Below are positions 7,900 to 17,381 of a stretch of DNA of 64,000 nt, one piece after another; position 1 is the stretch's first letter, and each line of letters opens with the position of its first letter. The notes under the pieces are model-generated. The model was not told the origin of the DNA. It was given only the letters and a program-made list of their open reading frames with translations, and did not search any database. The stretch covers positions 79,963 through 143,962 of the forward strand of contig NZ_CAKZJO010000084.1 in assembly GCF_936943645.1 (NCBI RefSeq). Direction: 5' to 3'. The position numbers and the translations under genes were made by a program. Source of the stretch: an uncultured Bradyrhizobium sp. (lineage in GTDB: Bacteria; Pseudomonadota; Alphaproteobacteria; Rhizobiales; Xanthobacteraceae).

Positions 7900-9105
7900 C
7901 TAGAGGTCGGTCACGCGCTCCGGATCTGCCGATGCGAGCGCAGCGGCACGCTCGGCCTTCGGCGGATAGATCCAGACGGTGTTGATCTCTTGCTTGGTCT
8001 TCTTGGCGACGTCGCCGACCATCTCGACCTTGCGCTCCCAGCCGCGCGTGAACAGCGCGCCGGCTTCGCCGAGGTCGAGGCAGGTGACGTAGGCCTTCTG
8101 GTGGTACGGCCTGGTCGGAACGCCGAGCAGCTCTGCGGCGGCGTTGTTGCCGGCAAAGGCGCCCATGCGCGTGGCGTGTTGGCACGACATCAGCGCATAA
8201 TTGCCGTCGTCGTCGCAGGCGGCGCGGGCTGCATCGCCGGTGGCGAAGACGCCGGCGACACCGGGCACGCGCAGATCGCGATCCACCAGCAGCCGGCCGA
8301 ATTTGTCGCGCTCGGCGGGAATCTGCGTCGTCAGCGGCGCGGCGCGGATGCCGGCCGCCCACACCACCGTCTCGGTTTCGATGTGCTCGCCGGTCGACAG
8401 CGTCACGCCGGATTTGTCGAGCGAGGTGACGCCGGCGCCGAGCCGGGTCTCGACGCCGAGCTTGCGCAGCGCCTCCTCGATCAGCGGGCGCGGGCCTTCG
8501 CCCATGTCGGGCGCGATCGCGCCGTTGCGCTCGACGATGATCACGCGCGACTTGGTGTCCTTGCCGAAGATCTTGCGCAGGCGTGCCGGCAGCTCGGTCG
8601 CGGCCTCGATGCCGGTGAAGCCGCCGCCGGCGATGACGACCGTGTCGCGTCCGTTCACGGCCGGCCGGTCCGCGAGGCCGTGCAGATGCCTGTCGAGCGC
8701 GATGGCATCGTCCAGCGAATCGACGCTGAACCCGTGCTCGGCAAGGCCGGGAAGGTTGGGGCGGAAGAGGCGGCTCCCGGTCGCGATCACGAGGCGGTCG
8801 TAGGACAACGATTTCTTGGCGCCTTTCGCAGCCGCGATGTGCACCGTGCGCGCTTCCGTGTCGATCGCCTCGGCGCTGCCCTGGACATAATCGACGTCGA
8901 TCGCCTCGAGGACATCGAGCAACGGCGCCGTCAGGGTTTCCGGCTTCGGCTCGTAGAGCCGAGGGCGGACCACCAGCGTCGGCTCCGGTGCGATCAGCGC
9001 GATCTGGAGATCGTCGGGCGAAACGCCCTGGATGTCGCGCAGGCGGGCGGCGGAAAGCGCGGCATACATGCCGGCAAAGCCGGCGCCGATGATGAGAAGT
9101 CTCAT
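7900..9105 (-). CDS. NAD(P)/FAD-dependent oxidoreductase, type II NADH dehydrogenase-like
   Basis: A 401-residue two-dinucleotide-binding flavoprotein. It has an N-terminal FAD motif (LLIIGAGFAGMYAA), a central NAD(P)H motif (VVIAGGGFTGIEAATEL) and the C-terminal FAD-contacting GVFATGDAARA. This architecture fits Ndh-2 or sulfide:quinone-like oxidoreductases; the paired Cys needed by SQR is not evident, so Ndh-2-like is preferred. I see no transmembrane helix. The start at 9105 has TCAGGAG about 7 bases upstream. It probably forms a unit with the downstream MBL hydrolase. Confidence 0.85.
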   Translation of the reverse strand: MRLLIIGAGFAGMYAALSAARLRDIQGVSPDDLQIALIAPEPTLVVRPRLYEPKPETLTAPLLDVLEAIDVDYVQGSAEAIDTEARTVHIAAAKGAKKSLSYDRLVIATGSRLFRPNLPGLAEHGFSVDSLDDAIALDRHLHGLADRPAVNGRDTVVIAGGGFTGIEAATELPARLRKIFGKDTKSRVIIVERNGAIAPDMGEGPRPLIEEALRKLGVETRLGAGVTSLDKSGVTLSTGEHIETETVVWAAGIRAAPLTTQIPAERDKFGRLLVDRDLRVPGVAGVFATGDAARAACDDDGNYALMSCQHATRMGAFAGNNAAAELLGVPTRPYHQKAYVTCLDLGEAGALFTRGWERKVEMVGDVAKKTKQEINTVWIYPPKAERAAALASADPERVTDL

Positions 9106-9234
9106 GTGGTTCACTCCTGAGTTTGATTCTGGGCCCGGTGTTCGCAACGCGCGCACCATCGACGTCGCGTGATGCGACCAGGGCAGCCGTGATCGATGAT
9201 GACGCAGTGGGGCGAGACGGAGACGGCCCGGACC

Positions 9235-9525
9235 TTAACGTGCGGTGCAGTTCGGCAACGACGACAGCAGCGCAGGGCCCTCGCAAGCCGAGCGGCAGCT
9301 TCGCGGGCTCAATGGCCAGCCGAGCATGGCTACCGGCATCGAGGGCTTCCGGGGCCAATCACGATTGATCAGAATTGACGTCGTGGGATTGGCGCCTTGC
9401 GTGACCTGCACCGGCGCTTCCTCGGCCGTTGGCGAGGTGAAACGCACCGTGAGGGAGAGGCCGTAGATGAGCGCCGTCGAGACGGCTTTCCGTCGCGGTG
9501 CGATAGCAAGATGTTTCCAGTCCAT
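9235..9525 (-). CDS. Possible small hypothetical protein
   Basis: A 96-codon frame starting at an ATG at 9525 with GGAG about 7 bases upstream. The first 30 residues (APRRKAVSTALIYGLSL) could be a membrane or export signal, and the segment VQVTQGANPTTSILINRDW reads like protein. The last 35 residues are rich in Ser, Arg, Pro and Cys and look like non-coding translation, so the end may be frameshifted or the whole call may be wrong. It is on the same strand as the AraC gene, 97 bases downstream of it. Confidence 0.35.
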   Translation of the reverse strand: MDWKHLAIAPRRKAVSTALIYGLSLTVRFTSPTAEEAPVQVTQGANPTTSILINRDWPRKPSMPVAMLGWPLSPRSCRSACEGPALLSSLPNCTAR

Positions 9526-9622
9526 CGTACGTCTCCGTCGGCGTGCTGCGATGCTGCGATATCTAGCGAACTGAGTATTCGACTGCCCCAGAGCGATTGC
9601 CGTCCGTGTCGAGCGATTGCTG

Positions 9623-10582
9623 CTAACGCACGCGCCTGCGCCAGTCGCTCGGCGTTTCCCCGGTCAGCTTCTTGAATGCCGCCGCGAACGCCGTCTGCGA
9701 GGAGTAGCCGAGCGCGGCGGCGATCGAGACAATCGATTCCTCGCTCTCTCGCAGCATGTTCATGGCCTGCTCGAGCCGGTGCTGGCGCAGCCAGGCATGT
9801 GGCGAAAGCCCGGTACTCTCCTTGAAGGACCGGCAAAAATGGAAGCGCGACAGACCGGCGTCGGCTGCAAGCGCCGAGAGCGAGACGTCCGCATCGCAGT
9901 CCGAGCGAAGACGCTCGATGGCCCGGCGCAGGACGGTCGGCGAGAGGCCGCCGATGATCGGCAGCGGCGCGGCCGGCACGCCGGCATGGGCCGCGAGCAC
10001 GCGCGTGGCGAGGAGATCGGTCAGTTGCTGCCTGAACAGTGTGTCGAGCGTGGCGCTGCCTTCGAGCGAGTCGGCAGCGCTCAGCAGCAGGCGGGACGTG
10101 ATCGCGTCGGGATGTCCGGTTCTTTCCAGGAGGTCACCGGGGCTCGCTGTGCTGGCTTCATCGGCGATGCGCAGCAGCGTCCGCTGCGGAAGATAGAGCT
10201 GAACGACATGCATGGGCCGGTGAATGTCCCATCGCGAGGTCGATCCGGCCGGAATGATCGTCACGACGCCGGGGCGCGCCGTGCTGATGGCCGCCGATTT
10301 TCCGCTGCGGCGTTCGAGCGCCTGCGAGCCGGCGGGATAGGTCATGATGACGTGATCGACCATGGGTTCGACGACATCGTGCAACGGCTCGTGCTTCCAA
10401 TAGGCGATCGTGCCGCTCTGGGAATCGGAGGCCATGCGAAGCGGCTTCGTCTTGAGCACGCGCGCCATTTCCGTATCGGCTGCGCGTAGCTCGGTCGTTG
10501 CGCCATCGTCAGGCTGCGCGCCGGGTGAGGGTGGCAAGCCCTTGGGCGAGGGATTGCGCATGAGTGCGGTGCTCCCGATCAT
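9623..10582 (-). CDS. AraC-family transcriptional regulator
   Basis: A 319-residue regulator. Residues about 60-185 form an AraC-binding-like cupin region and residues 215-315 the double HTH (ALAADAGLSRFHFCRSFKESTG; SIVSIAAALGYSSQTAFAAAFKKLTGETPSDWRR). The second HTH matches the AraC/XylS signature closely. The start at ATG 10582 follows AGGAGG at about 10 bases. Its N-terminus is a short Pro/Ser-rich stretch of low conservation. The target is not evident. Confidence 0.85.
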   Translation of the reverse strand: MIGSTALMRNPSPKGLPPSPGAQPDDGATTELRAADTEMARVLKTKPLRMASDSQSGTIAYWKHEPLHDVVEPMVDHVIMTYPAGSQALERRSGKSAAISTARPGVVTIIPAGSTSRWDIHRPMHVVQLYLPQRTLLRIADEASTASPGDLLERTGHPDAITSRLLLSAADSLEGSATLDTLFRQQLTDLLATRVLAAHAGVPAAPLPIIGGLSPTVLRRAIERLRSDCDADVSLSALAADAGLSRFHFCRSFKESTGLSPHAWLRQHRLEQAMNMLRESEESIVSIAAALGYSSQTAFAAAFKKLTGETPSDWRRRVR

Positions 10583-10994
10583 TATGTGGCTCCTCCTGAT
10601 CGTCTCAGGCTGCACATCAGTCGTCCGTATTTGTACGGGTCGGCGCGTGTTCTATGGCTGCAGGGGCCCAGGGTCTTTCCTGAAGCGGCCATGCTTTGTC
10701 CGATCCTGCTCAGGGCAGGCGCGCGCTTTCGCAAATGCACGTCGGGCAGCGCCGCGGTATCGAGCGGGGATCGCGCGAGAGGCGTCAAAAGCCGTTGAAA
10801 TGTCTTGGAAAAGACGGCTTGCCAGCCGTCACACGGCTATCCGGCGAGCCGGTCGTCACCGACGATGTGCCCTAATTCGCAAGGCTAGCCAGCGCGTCGC
10901 GCTCGATCCCTGGTCCAGGACCGTCGGGGCGCACAACACCCGCTAGCGGTTGTGGGGGTGAATGCCTGTGATCGTCATGGTCGATCTTCCGCCT
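10583..10994. other. 412-base gap between AraC regulator and histidine kinase
   Basis: No gene is supported here. The part near 10582 must hold the AraC promoter. A bulged stem (CACAAC at 10932-10937 with GTTGTG at 10949-10954, plus CGC/GCG inside) lies about 40 bases beyond the kinase stop and may terminate that gene, though it lacks a U tract. Confidence 0.45.
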
Positions 10995-12503
10995 TCAGCG
11001 CGCCTCGTCCAGCGTGCAGACCACTGTGCAAACCACGCCGCGCGGCAGGAAGTCGACGGTGGCCTCGCCGCCGAGCTGGTCGCGTGCGCTACGCTCGATC
11101 AGGCGCGAGCCGAAGCCGCGCCGTACCGGCGCCGTCACCGGCGGTCCGCCGATTTCTGTCCAGATCAGCCGGAGCCGCGGCTTCGGCGCGTCGGTGATGA
11201 CCTCCCAGTCCAGCGTCACGCGGCCCGTCTCGTTGGACAGCGCACCGTATTTCGCGGCGTTGGTGGCGATCTCGTGCACGATCATCGACAGCACCACGGC
11301 GAGACGCGGCGACAACGGCACGGCGGGACCAGCCATGCGGATGCGGTCGGGGCTGTTCAGCAGGAATGGCTGAAGTGCGCGGGCGATCACATCCCGGAGC
11401 TCGGAGCCCGCCCATTTCTCCTGGCTGAGGAGGTTATGCGCTTCGGCCAGTGCACCGAGCCGGCCCTCGAACTTGGTCCGCTCGTCGCGGCTGGCGCTGC
11501 GGAAGGTCTGCACCGCGATCGCCTGCATCAAGGCCAGCGTGTTCTTGACCCGGTGGTTGAGCTCGTCGATCAGGAGATTGTGCAGCATCTCGCCGCGCGC
11601 GATCGTGGTCGCCATCCTGACCGCGAAGGTGAGGCCAGTCAGCAGCAGGATGCCGCCGATCAGGCTGGTGATGGCGATGTTGCGCCAGAGCGGCGCAATG
11701 AGCGAGCTCTCGGCGACCCCGGCCACGACCCTCCAGCCGGTCAGGCGCGAAGTTGTAAAGGCGGAAGACAGCGGCACCCCGTCGAGCGACACCGTCGATA
11801 AGGTCTCCTCCGAGGTGCGTGACATCGCGTCGTAAATCGCGCCGGACGCCTGCTTGCCGATCGTTGCGCTCGGGTTCGGTGCGCGCGCGAAGACGATGGC
11901 TTTGGTGTCGACCAGAGACACGGTCCAGAGCTGGTCGGGGCGCTGCTTCTCGACAAGCTCCTGGAAGATGCTGATCGGCGGGCTGAAGCAGAGATCGTAG
12001 ATCACCTCGCCGTCGCGAAACACCGGAACCTCGACGGTGAGCACCTGCCGCCCGTTGATCGCGCCGGTGAACAGGTCGGAATATTGCGGCGATTTGCTCG
12101 CAAATACTCTTTCGATGATCTCGAGATTGCCGCGCCACGGCAGGCTCGCGGTGTCTTCGGTCGCCGAGGAGAACAGCAGCCGGCCCTTGCGGTCAGAGAT
12201 CAGCACCAGGCCGCCCCTGCCATATTGCTCGACGAAACCGAGCGCGATGCGGCGGAAGCTCTGGAAGTCGTCGTTGCGCAGCGAATTGGTCAACGCGAGC
12301 ACTTGCAGGCCGCCGGTCATGCGCTGAACTTCGGAGTCCAGGACGAGGCGCATGCTGCGCACGTTCTCCAGCACCCGGCGCGTCGCGTCGCCGCGGTCCT
12401 GCCTGTAGTTGTAGACGGCGATACCGACCGCAAAGACGATCAGCGGCAACATCGTTCCCGTGACCAGAAGCGCGAGTCGGACCGGCAGGGTGAGCTTTGA
12501 CAA
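10995..12503 (-). CDS. HWE-type membrane sensor histidine kinase
   Basis: A 502-residue sensor kinase. It has TM1 at about 10-31, a periplasmic sensor of about 240 residues that reads like a double Cache domain (VLISDRKGRLLFSS, VSLVDTKAIVFA), and TM2 at about 276-296. The kinase core belongs to the HWE family, with phospho-acceptor His317 in DELNHRVKNTLALMQ, N-box HEIATNAAKYGAL, and the Trp-x-Glu of LIWTEIGG. There is no receiver domain and no response regulator gene nearby, so its partner must be encoded elsewhere. It is divergent from a TRAP transporter. Confidence 0.88.
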   Translation of the reverse strand: MSKLTLPVRLALLVTGTMLPLIVFAVGIAVYNYRQDRGDATRRVLENVRSMRLVLDSEVQRMTGGLQVLALTNSLRNDDFQSFRRIALGFVEQYGRGGLVLISDRKGRLLFSSATEDTASLPWRGNLEIIERVFASKSPQYSDLFTGAINGRQVLTVEVPVFRDGEVIYDLCFSPPISIFQELVEKQRPDQLWTVSLVDTKAIVFARAPNPSATIGKQASGAIYDAMSRTSEETLSTVSLDGVPLSSAFTTSRLTGWRVVAGVAESSLIAPLWRNIAITSLIGGILLLTGLTFAVRMATTIARGEMLHNLLIDELNHRVKNTLALMQAIAVQTFRSASRDERTKFEGRLGALAEAHNLLSQEKWAGSELRDVIARALQPFLLNSPDRIRMAGPAVPLSPRLAVVLSMIVHEIATNAAKYGALSNETGRVTLDWEVITDAPKPRLRLIWTEIGGPPVTAPVRRGFGSRLIERSARDQLGGEATVDFLPRGVVCTVVCTLDEAR

Positions 12504-12976
12504 ACGCGGACGTCCCGGTTCCGGCGCAGCGGCGCCGGACTATGATTTTGGGCAGACCATAGGGGTGGGGCCTGCCGGGCGCCACGATTTTCGCAACTGG
12601 GGAGCGGTCCGGGATGAGTTTTCATCGCGTCGGCCGGCGGCCGCAGCTTCGCTCATGCTGACTGCGGTCAATAGTCGACGCATGGCATAAGCGGCCGCCA
12701 ACCAGAGCCCGGCAGCGTTGATGCTCGCTGCAACGTCGCTTTGCCGTCCGCGAGGTCCGTAAGTCTCGGATTTCTGTCAACGCGGCCGAATCGCGCGCCG
12801 GCCGGAGCCCGAGTTGCAGTGCAACAGCGGGGTGCCCTGCGACGAAGGAGTCGCTTCAGCGCCGGCGAAATAACTTCCGTCCAACCGGGGATTTTCATAC
12901 GCTTCTCTCGCAAGCCGCATACCGGCTTCACTCACGCCCCGGCAACAGGGGACGGTGCATCAAAGGGAGGGAGACG
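12504..12976. other. 473-base divergent promoter region, kinase / TRAP transporter
   Basis: It separates the histidine kinase start from the TRAP binding protein start. No gene is supported. I looked for a -24/-12 promoter and for a clear palindrome and found neither; only the strong ribosome binding site GGGAGGGAGA just before 12977 stands out. Confidence 0.5.
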
Positions 12977-13975
12977 ATGAAGCGAAGGTCATTTCTCGCT
13001 GGGTTCGGTGCGACCACCGCGGCGGCCGTGATCGGCACGCCCTCGATCCTCAGGGCGCAGGCGCCGATCACGCTCAACGGAGCCGTGCAGTTCAACGACG
13101 ATCACGCCTTCAACCGGGCACTGATCCGGTTCGAGGAGCTGGTGAAGAAATATTACGGCAAGCCGGTCAACTTCACCCTGCACAAGAATTCCTCGCTCGG
13201 CCTCGAGAAGCAGTATTTCGAGTACATGTCGCAAGGTAAGGCAGTCGATTACGGCATCGTCTCGCCCGCTCACATGTCGACCTTCGCCAAGGCGGCCCCG
13301 TTCATCGACGCGCCCTTCGTGTTCAAGGGCATCGAGCATATGAACAAGGTCGTGGAAGCCAATATCCTGGCGCCGATCGCCGACGAAGTGGCTGCCAAGG
13401 CCGAGGTCGTCCTGATCGGCTATTCCGGCGGCGGCATCCGCAACATCTTCGCGAACAAGCCGCTCAAGAACCTCGCCGATCTCAAGGGGTTGAAGGTTCG
13501 CGTGCAGGGCGCCCCGATCTGGTCGAAGACTTTTGCCGCGGTCGGCATGAGCCCGACGGTGATCGCCTATAACGAGATCTACAACGCGATCCAGAACGGC
13601 GTGATATCGGCTGGGGAAAACGAGGCGGCCGGCGTCGAGGCGATGAAGTTCTACGAAGTGGCGCCGCATCTCAATCTGACCCAGCATGCCGTGTCGATCC
13701 GGCCGATCTGCTTCTCGGTGAAGACGCTGAAGACCCTGCCGAAGGACTTGCAGGACGCGATCATGAAGGCCGGCAAGGAGGCAGGCGATTACGGCCGTCA
13801 ACTGGAGTCGAGCGAAGAGGTCGTCAAGCTCGATACGCTCGAGAAGGCCGGCAAGCTCAAGCGCGTTCCGTTCGGGGAGCGGGACGCCATGAAGAAGCTC
13901 GCCGACCCCGTCATGGCCACCTACGCCAAGGAGATCGGTGCGGAGGGCATTTTCGAGAAGATCAACGTCGCCTGA
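12977..13975 (+). CDS. dctP: TRAP transporter substrate-binding protein (DctP family)
   Basis: A 332-residue periplasmic binding protein with a Tat-type signal (MKRRSFLAGFGATTAAAV, cleavage near SILRAQA). The DctP fold includes the ligand-gripping Arg region LKGLKVRVQGAPIWSKTF and the PTVIAYNEIYNAIQNGVI helix. It captures an organic acid in the periplasm for the membrane subunits encoded next. GGGAGGGAGACG precedes the ATG. The gap of 86 bases to dctQ and the 4-base dctQ/dctM overlap show one P-Q-M operon. The ligand is unknown. Confidence 0.9.
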   Translation: MKRRSFLAGFGATTAAAVIGTPSILRAQAPITLNGAVQFNDDHAFNRALIRFEELVKKYYGKPVNFTLHKNSSLGLEKQYFEYMSQGKAVDYGIVSPAHMSTFAKAAPFIDAPFVFKGIEHMNKVVEANILAPIADEVAAKAEVVLIGYSGGGIRNIFANKPLKNLADLKGLKVRVQGAPIWSKTFAAVGMSPTVIAYNEIYNAIQNGVISAGENEAAGVEAMKFYEVAPHLNLTQHAVSIRPICFSVKTLKTLPKDLQDAIMKAGKEAGDYGRQLESSEEVVKLDTLEKAGKLKRVPFGERDAMKKLADPVMATYAKEIGAEGIFEKINVA

Positions 13976-14061
13976 GCTTGTTGCAATCCGCCGACGGCAT
14001 GTCCGGGCGAGCCCCGCTTCTTGCCCGGCCGTGGCGGATGAGCTGCCCGCACGGAGCCCCA

Positions 14062-14577
14062 ATGTCCGAAATACCCGTCCCGTCCGCACCGTCGCTGTGG
14101 CGCCGCGTCACGGCGGCCTATGCGAAATTGCTGGAGATCCTCCTCGCGGCCTGCGTCGGCATTCTCGTCGTCCCCGTGACGCTGCAGATCATCTCGCGCT
14201 ACACGCCCTTTATTCCGTCCTACATCTGGACGGAGGAGATGGCGCGCTTCCTGTTCGTCTGGACCATCATGATTGGGGCCATGGTGGGCGTGCGGGAAGC
14301 GCAGCATTTCGAGGTCGACGTGTGGCCGGACCTGTCGCGGCGGTCGGAGGCCGCGGTGCGGATCCTCGCGCGGCTCGGGGTGCTTGCGCTGGCGCTGGTG
14401 TTCGTGTCTGCCGGCCTCGAGTTCACGCGCTTTGCCTGGAACAGAACGTCGGAACTGGCCGACCTGCCGCTGTGGCTGATTCACGTTGCCTGGCCCGCTG
14501 CCGGCGTGACCTGGATCGTCTTCGCAGGCGAGCAGATCATCAATGAAATGCGTGTCCTGGCCGGGGCACGGCAATGA
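14062..14577 (+). CDS. dctQ: TRAP transporter small permease (DctQ)
   Basis: A 171-residue membrane protein with four predicted helices and the DctQ hallmark in the second (YIWTEEMARFLFVWTIMIGA). It forms the membrane complex with DctM. I chose the ATG at 14062, preceded by CGGAG; two upstream in-frame starts exist but lack better signals. Its stop overlaps the dctM start by four bases (ATGA). Confidence 0.88.
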   Translation: MSEIPVPSAPSLWRRVTAAYAKLLEILLAACVGILVVPVTLQIISRYTPFIPSYIWTEEMARFLFVWTIMIGAMVGVREAQHFEVDVWPDLSRRSEAAVRILARLGVLALALVFVSAGLEFTRFAWNRTSELADLPLWLIHVAWPAAGVTWIVFAGEQIINEMRVLAGARQ

Positions 14578-15893
14578 GCGGCAATGTACTCTCTGCCGGA
14601 CAGGCGGCGATGGTGCTGTTCGGGGTCTTCGTCGGCCTGCTCATCGTGCGCGTGCCGGTCGCTTTCGCGCTCGGCCTTGCCTGCGTTCCGATCCTGCTGA
14701 TCGAGCCACATCTGTCGCTGATGATGCTCGCGCAGGAGACGTTCAACGCCTACAATTCGTTCATCCTGCTCGCGGTGCCGTTCTTCCTGCTGACGGCGAA
14801 CCTGATGAGCATCGGCGGCATCACCGACCGTCTGGTGGCGCTGTCGCGGTCGATGGTCGGGCACTGGCCGGGGTCGCTGGCGCAGATCAACGTCGTGCTG
14901 TCGGTGTTCTTTGCCGGTATCTCGGGCTCCTCCACCGCCGATGCGGCGAGCCAGTCCAAGATCTTCATCGATGCGCAGACCAAGGAGGGCTACGATCTCT
15001 CGTTTTCCATCGCCATCACGGCGGTGTCGGCGGTTCTGGCGGTCGTCATCCCGCCGTCGATTCTCATGATCGTCTGGGGCGGGCTGATCTCGACCTCGAT
15101 TGCGGCGATGTATCTGGCCGGCATCGTGCCGGGCCTGCTGATCGCGGGTGCACAGATGGCGACGGTGCACATCTATGCGGTGCGCCGCGGCTATCCGACC
15201 TATCCGAAGGCGACCTGGGTCGAGATGCGATGCGCCATCTGGAAGTCGATCCCTGCGCTGATGACGCCGTTCATCATCGTTGGCGGCATTCTTCTCGGCT
15301 GGTTCACGGCAACCGAGTCCGCCTGCGTCGCGGTGCTCTATTCCGTGGTGCTCTCGGCGTTCTTCTACCGCGAGACGGGTCTGCGCGAATTGTACAAGGC
15401 ACTGCTCGACACCGGACGCCTCGCCGGCGTGGCACTGTTTTGCGTCGGCACCGCGAGTGCGTTCGGCTGGCTGCTCGCTTACTACAAGATCCCGCAGGAG
15501 CTGCTGGCCAACGTCTCGACATGGGGCATGGGCGCCATTGCCGCCGGCTTCTTCATCTCCTTCTGCTTTCTGGTGGTCGGCTGCTTCCTCGATGCCATCC
15601 CGGCCATCATCATCGTCGGCACCGTGCTGGAGCCGCTCGCCAAGTCCGTCGATCTCCATCCGGTCCAGTTCGCGATCATTTCCATCGTATCGCTGGCCTT
15701 CGGACTGGTGACACCGCCTTATGGATTGTGCCTGATGATCGCCTGTTCGATCGCGGGCGTGCGGCTGCGCTATGCGCTGAAGGACACCGTGATCATGCTG
15801 ATCCCGATGCTGCTCGTGCTCGCGGCCGTCATCGTCTGGCCCAGCGTGTCGCTGTTCCTGCCGCGCCTGATCGTGCCGGAGATGCTCAAATGA
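14574..15893 (+). CDS. dctM: TRAP transporter large permease (DctM)
   Basis: A 439-residue protein of about 12 helices, the sodium-coupled translocation subunit. It carries the conserved FFAGISGSSTADAASQ segment, the IPPSILMIVWG re-entrant motif and the C-terminal FGLVTPPYGLCLMI. Together with the two preceding genes it makes a complete TRAP system. A strong stem-loop follows its stop. Confidence 0.9.
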   Translation: MSGNVLSAGQAAMVLFGVFVGLLIVRVPVAFALGLACVPILLIEPHLSLMMLAQETFNAYNSFILLAVPFFLLTANLMSIGGITDRLVALSRSMVGHWPGSLAQINVVLSVFFAGISGSSTADAASQSKIFIDAQTKEGYDLSFSIAITAVSAVLAVVIPPSILMIVWGGLISTSIAAMYLAGIVPGLLIAGAQMATVHIYAVRRGYPTYPKATWVEMRCAIWKSIPALMTPFIIVGGILLGWFTATESACVAVLYSVVLSAFFYRETGLRELYKALLDTGRLAGVALFCVGTASAFGWLLAYYKIPQELLANVSTWGMGAIAAGFFISFCFLVVGCFLDAIPAIIIVGTVLEPLAKSVDLHPVQFAIISIVSLAFGLVTPPYGLCLMIACSIAGVRLRYALKDTVIMLIPMLLVLAAVIVWPSVSLFLPRLIVPEMLK

Positions 15894-15906
15894 GCGTCTA
15901 AGGGGG

Positions 15907-15935
15907 CAATCCCGCGGCTGGCGGCCGCGGGATTG
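15907..15935. terminator. Strong stem-loop between convergent dctM and hydrolase genes
   Basis: A perfect 12-bp stem (15907-15918 with 15924-15935) with a 5-base loop. It lies 14 bases after the dctM stop and 10 before the convergent hydrolase stop. There is no U tract, so it may end or protect both transcripts rather than act as a textbook terminator. Confidence 0.65.
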
Positions 15936-15944
15936 AGTCCCCGG

Positions 15945-17219
15945 CTAGAGATTGCTCTCGGTGATCGCGGCGTAAACCATGCTGCGGAGTTCGCGGCGGA
16001 TCGGGTAGGCGCTCGACGGCAGCACCTGTGTCATGAAGATCGCGATCAGCTCTTCCGCCGGATCGATCCAGAACGAGGTCGTCGCCGCGCCGCCCCAATT
16101 GTATTCGCCGGGGCTGCCGGCGATCAGCGTCTCCGCGGGGCGCATCGTCACGGCGAAGCCGAGCCCGAAGCCGATGCCGTTATAGGCGGCCTCGGCAAAC
16201 ATCGAGCGCGACACTTCCGGCAGCGCGCGGCCCCCGGGGATGTGATTGCTGGTCATCAGAGCCAACGTCTTCGGTCCGATCAGCCTGACGCCGCCGAGCT
16301 CGCCGCCGTTGAGCAGCGCGCGGCAGAAGGTGAGGTAGTCGGCGACCGTCGAGCAGAGGCCGCCGCCGCCGGAGATGAAAGAGGGCGGTGACAGGAACGA
16401 ACTCGTCGTCGGATCGTCCTGCAGCGTCATGCCTTCGCGGCGCTGGCCCGCATGGAAGGTCATGCCGCCCCCGGGGTCCGCCGAGTAGCAGGCGGCGAAG
16501 CGGTGCGCCTTGGAGGCCGGGACGTGGAAATCGGTGTCGGTCATGCCGAGCGGATCGAGGATCCGCGTCTTCAGGAACTGCTCGAACGGCATGCCGGAAA
16601 TCTTGCCGACGAGGTAGCCGACCACGTCGGTCGAGACCGAATAGTTCCAGGCTTCGCCCGGCGAGAATTCCAGCGGGATCTTTGCCAGGCCGTCGATCAT
16701 GGTCTGGAGGGTGCCCGACTTCTCGACCTCGCCGATCTTTTCAGTGCGATAGGCGGCATCGACATTGGAGCGCTGCTGGAAGCCGTAGGTGAGGCCGGAG
16801 GTGTGGCGCAGCAGGTCGACGATCAGCATCGGCCGGGACGGCGGCCGGGTCAGGAAGGCCGGGGAGGTGCCGGCGACGAAGACGCCGAGGTCCTTCCATT
16901 CCGGAATGTATTTGGCGACGGGCTCGTCGATGGCGACGAGGCCCTGCTCGACCAGCATCATGAAGGCAACGCTGGTGAGCGGCTTGGTCATGGAATAGAT
17001 GCGGTAGATGGTGTCGTCCTTGACCGGCAGCTTGCGCTCGACATCGGCAAGGCCCTGCACCGAGCTGTGCGCGATCTTGCCGCGGCGGTAGACCAGGAGC
17101 TGCGTGCCCGGGAAGCGGCCGGCATCGATGTAGCGGCTCTTCAGATGCGCATCGACACGGTCGAGCGCGGCCTTGGACATGCCGACGGATTCGGGCGAGG
17201 CGGGGGTGGGCGCGAGCAT
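15945..17219 (-). CDS. Serine beta-lactamase-like hydrolase (class C / esterase family)
   Basis: A 424-residue protein of the beta-lactamase/transpeptidase-like fold. The nucleophile motif is SMTK (S-x-x-K) in IYRIYSMTKPLTSVAFM, and the second motif is NYSVSTDV (the Y-x-N/S equivalent). The C-terminal region GEYNWGGAATTSFWIDP matches esterases of the EstB/LpqK type that carry this fold. No signal peptide is visible, arguing for an esterase or amidase over a periplasmic beta-lactamase. The substrate is unknown. Confidence 0.85.
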   Translation of the reverse strand: MLAPTPASPESVGMSKAALDRVDAHLKSRYIDAGRFPGTQLLVYRRGKIAHSSVQGLADVERKLPVKDDTIYRIYSMTKPLTSVAFMMLVEQGLVAIDEPVAKYIPEWKDLGVFVAGTSPAFLTRPPSRPMLIVDLLRHTSGLTYGFQQRSNVDAAYRTEKIGEVEKSGTLQTMIDGLAKIPLEFSPGEAWNYSVSTDVVGYLVGKISGMPFEQFLKTRILDPLGMTDTDFHVPASKAHRFAACYSADPGGGMTFHAGQRREGMTLQDDPTTSSFLSPPSFISGGGGLCSTVADYLTFCRALLNGGELGGVRLIGPKTLALMTSNHIPGGRALPEVSRSMFAEAAYNGIGFGLGFAVTMRPAETLIAGSPGEYNWGGAATTSFWIDPAEELIAIFMTQVLPSSAYPIRRELRSMVYAAITESNL

Positions 17220-17381
17220 CAGTTCCTCCGGGCGGTTTTGTCGGAAAATTGATAGCGAAATGGCGGCCCCATTCCAAGCCGGTTGCGCTTAACGCTGCCC
17301 CGCCGACTGGTGTAGGCTTGCCCCGGAACGCTCCCAGAGAGCCCAATCGGGCCAACGAGAAAAACGCGAGGGCAAACGCTT

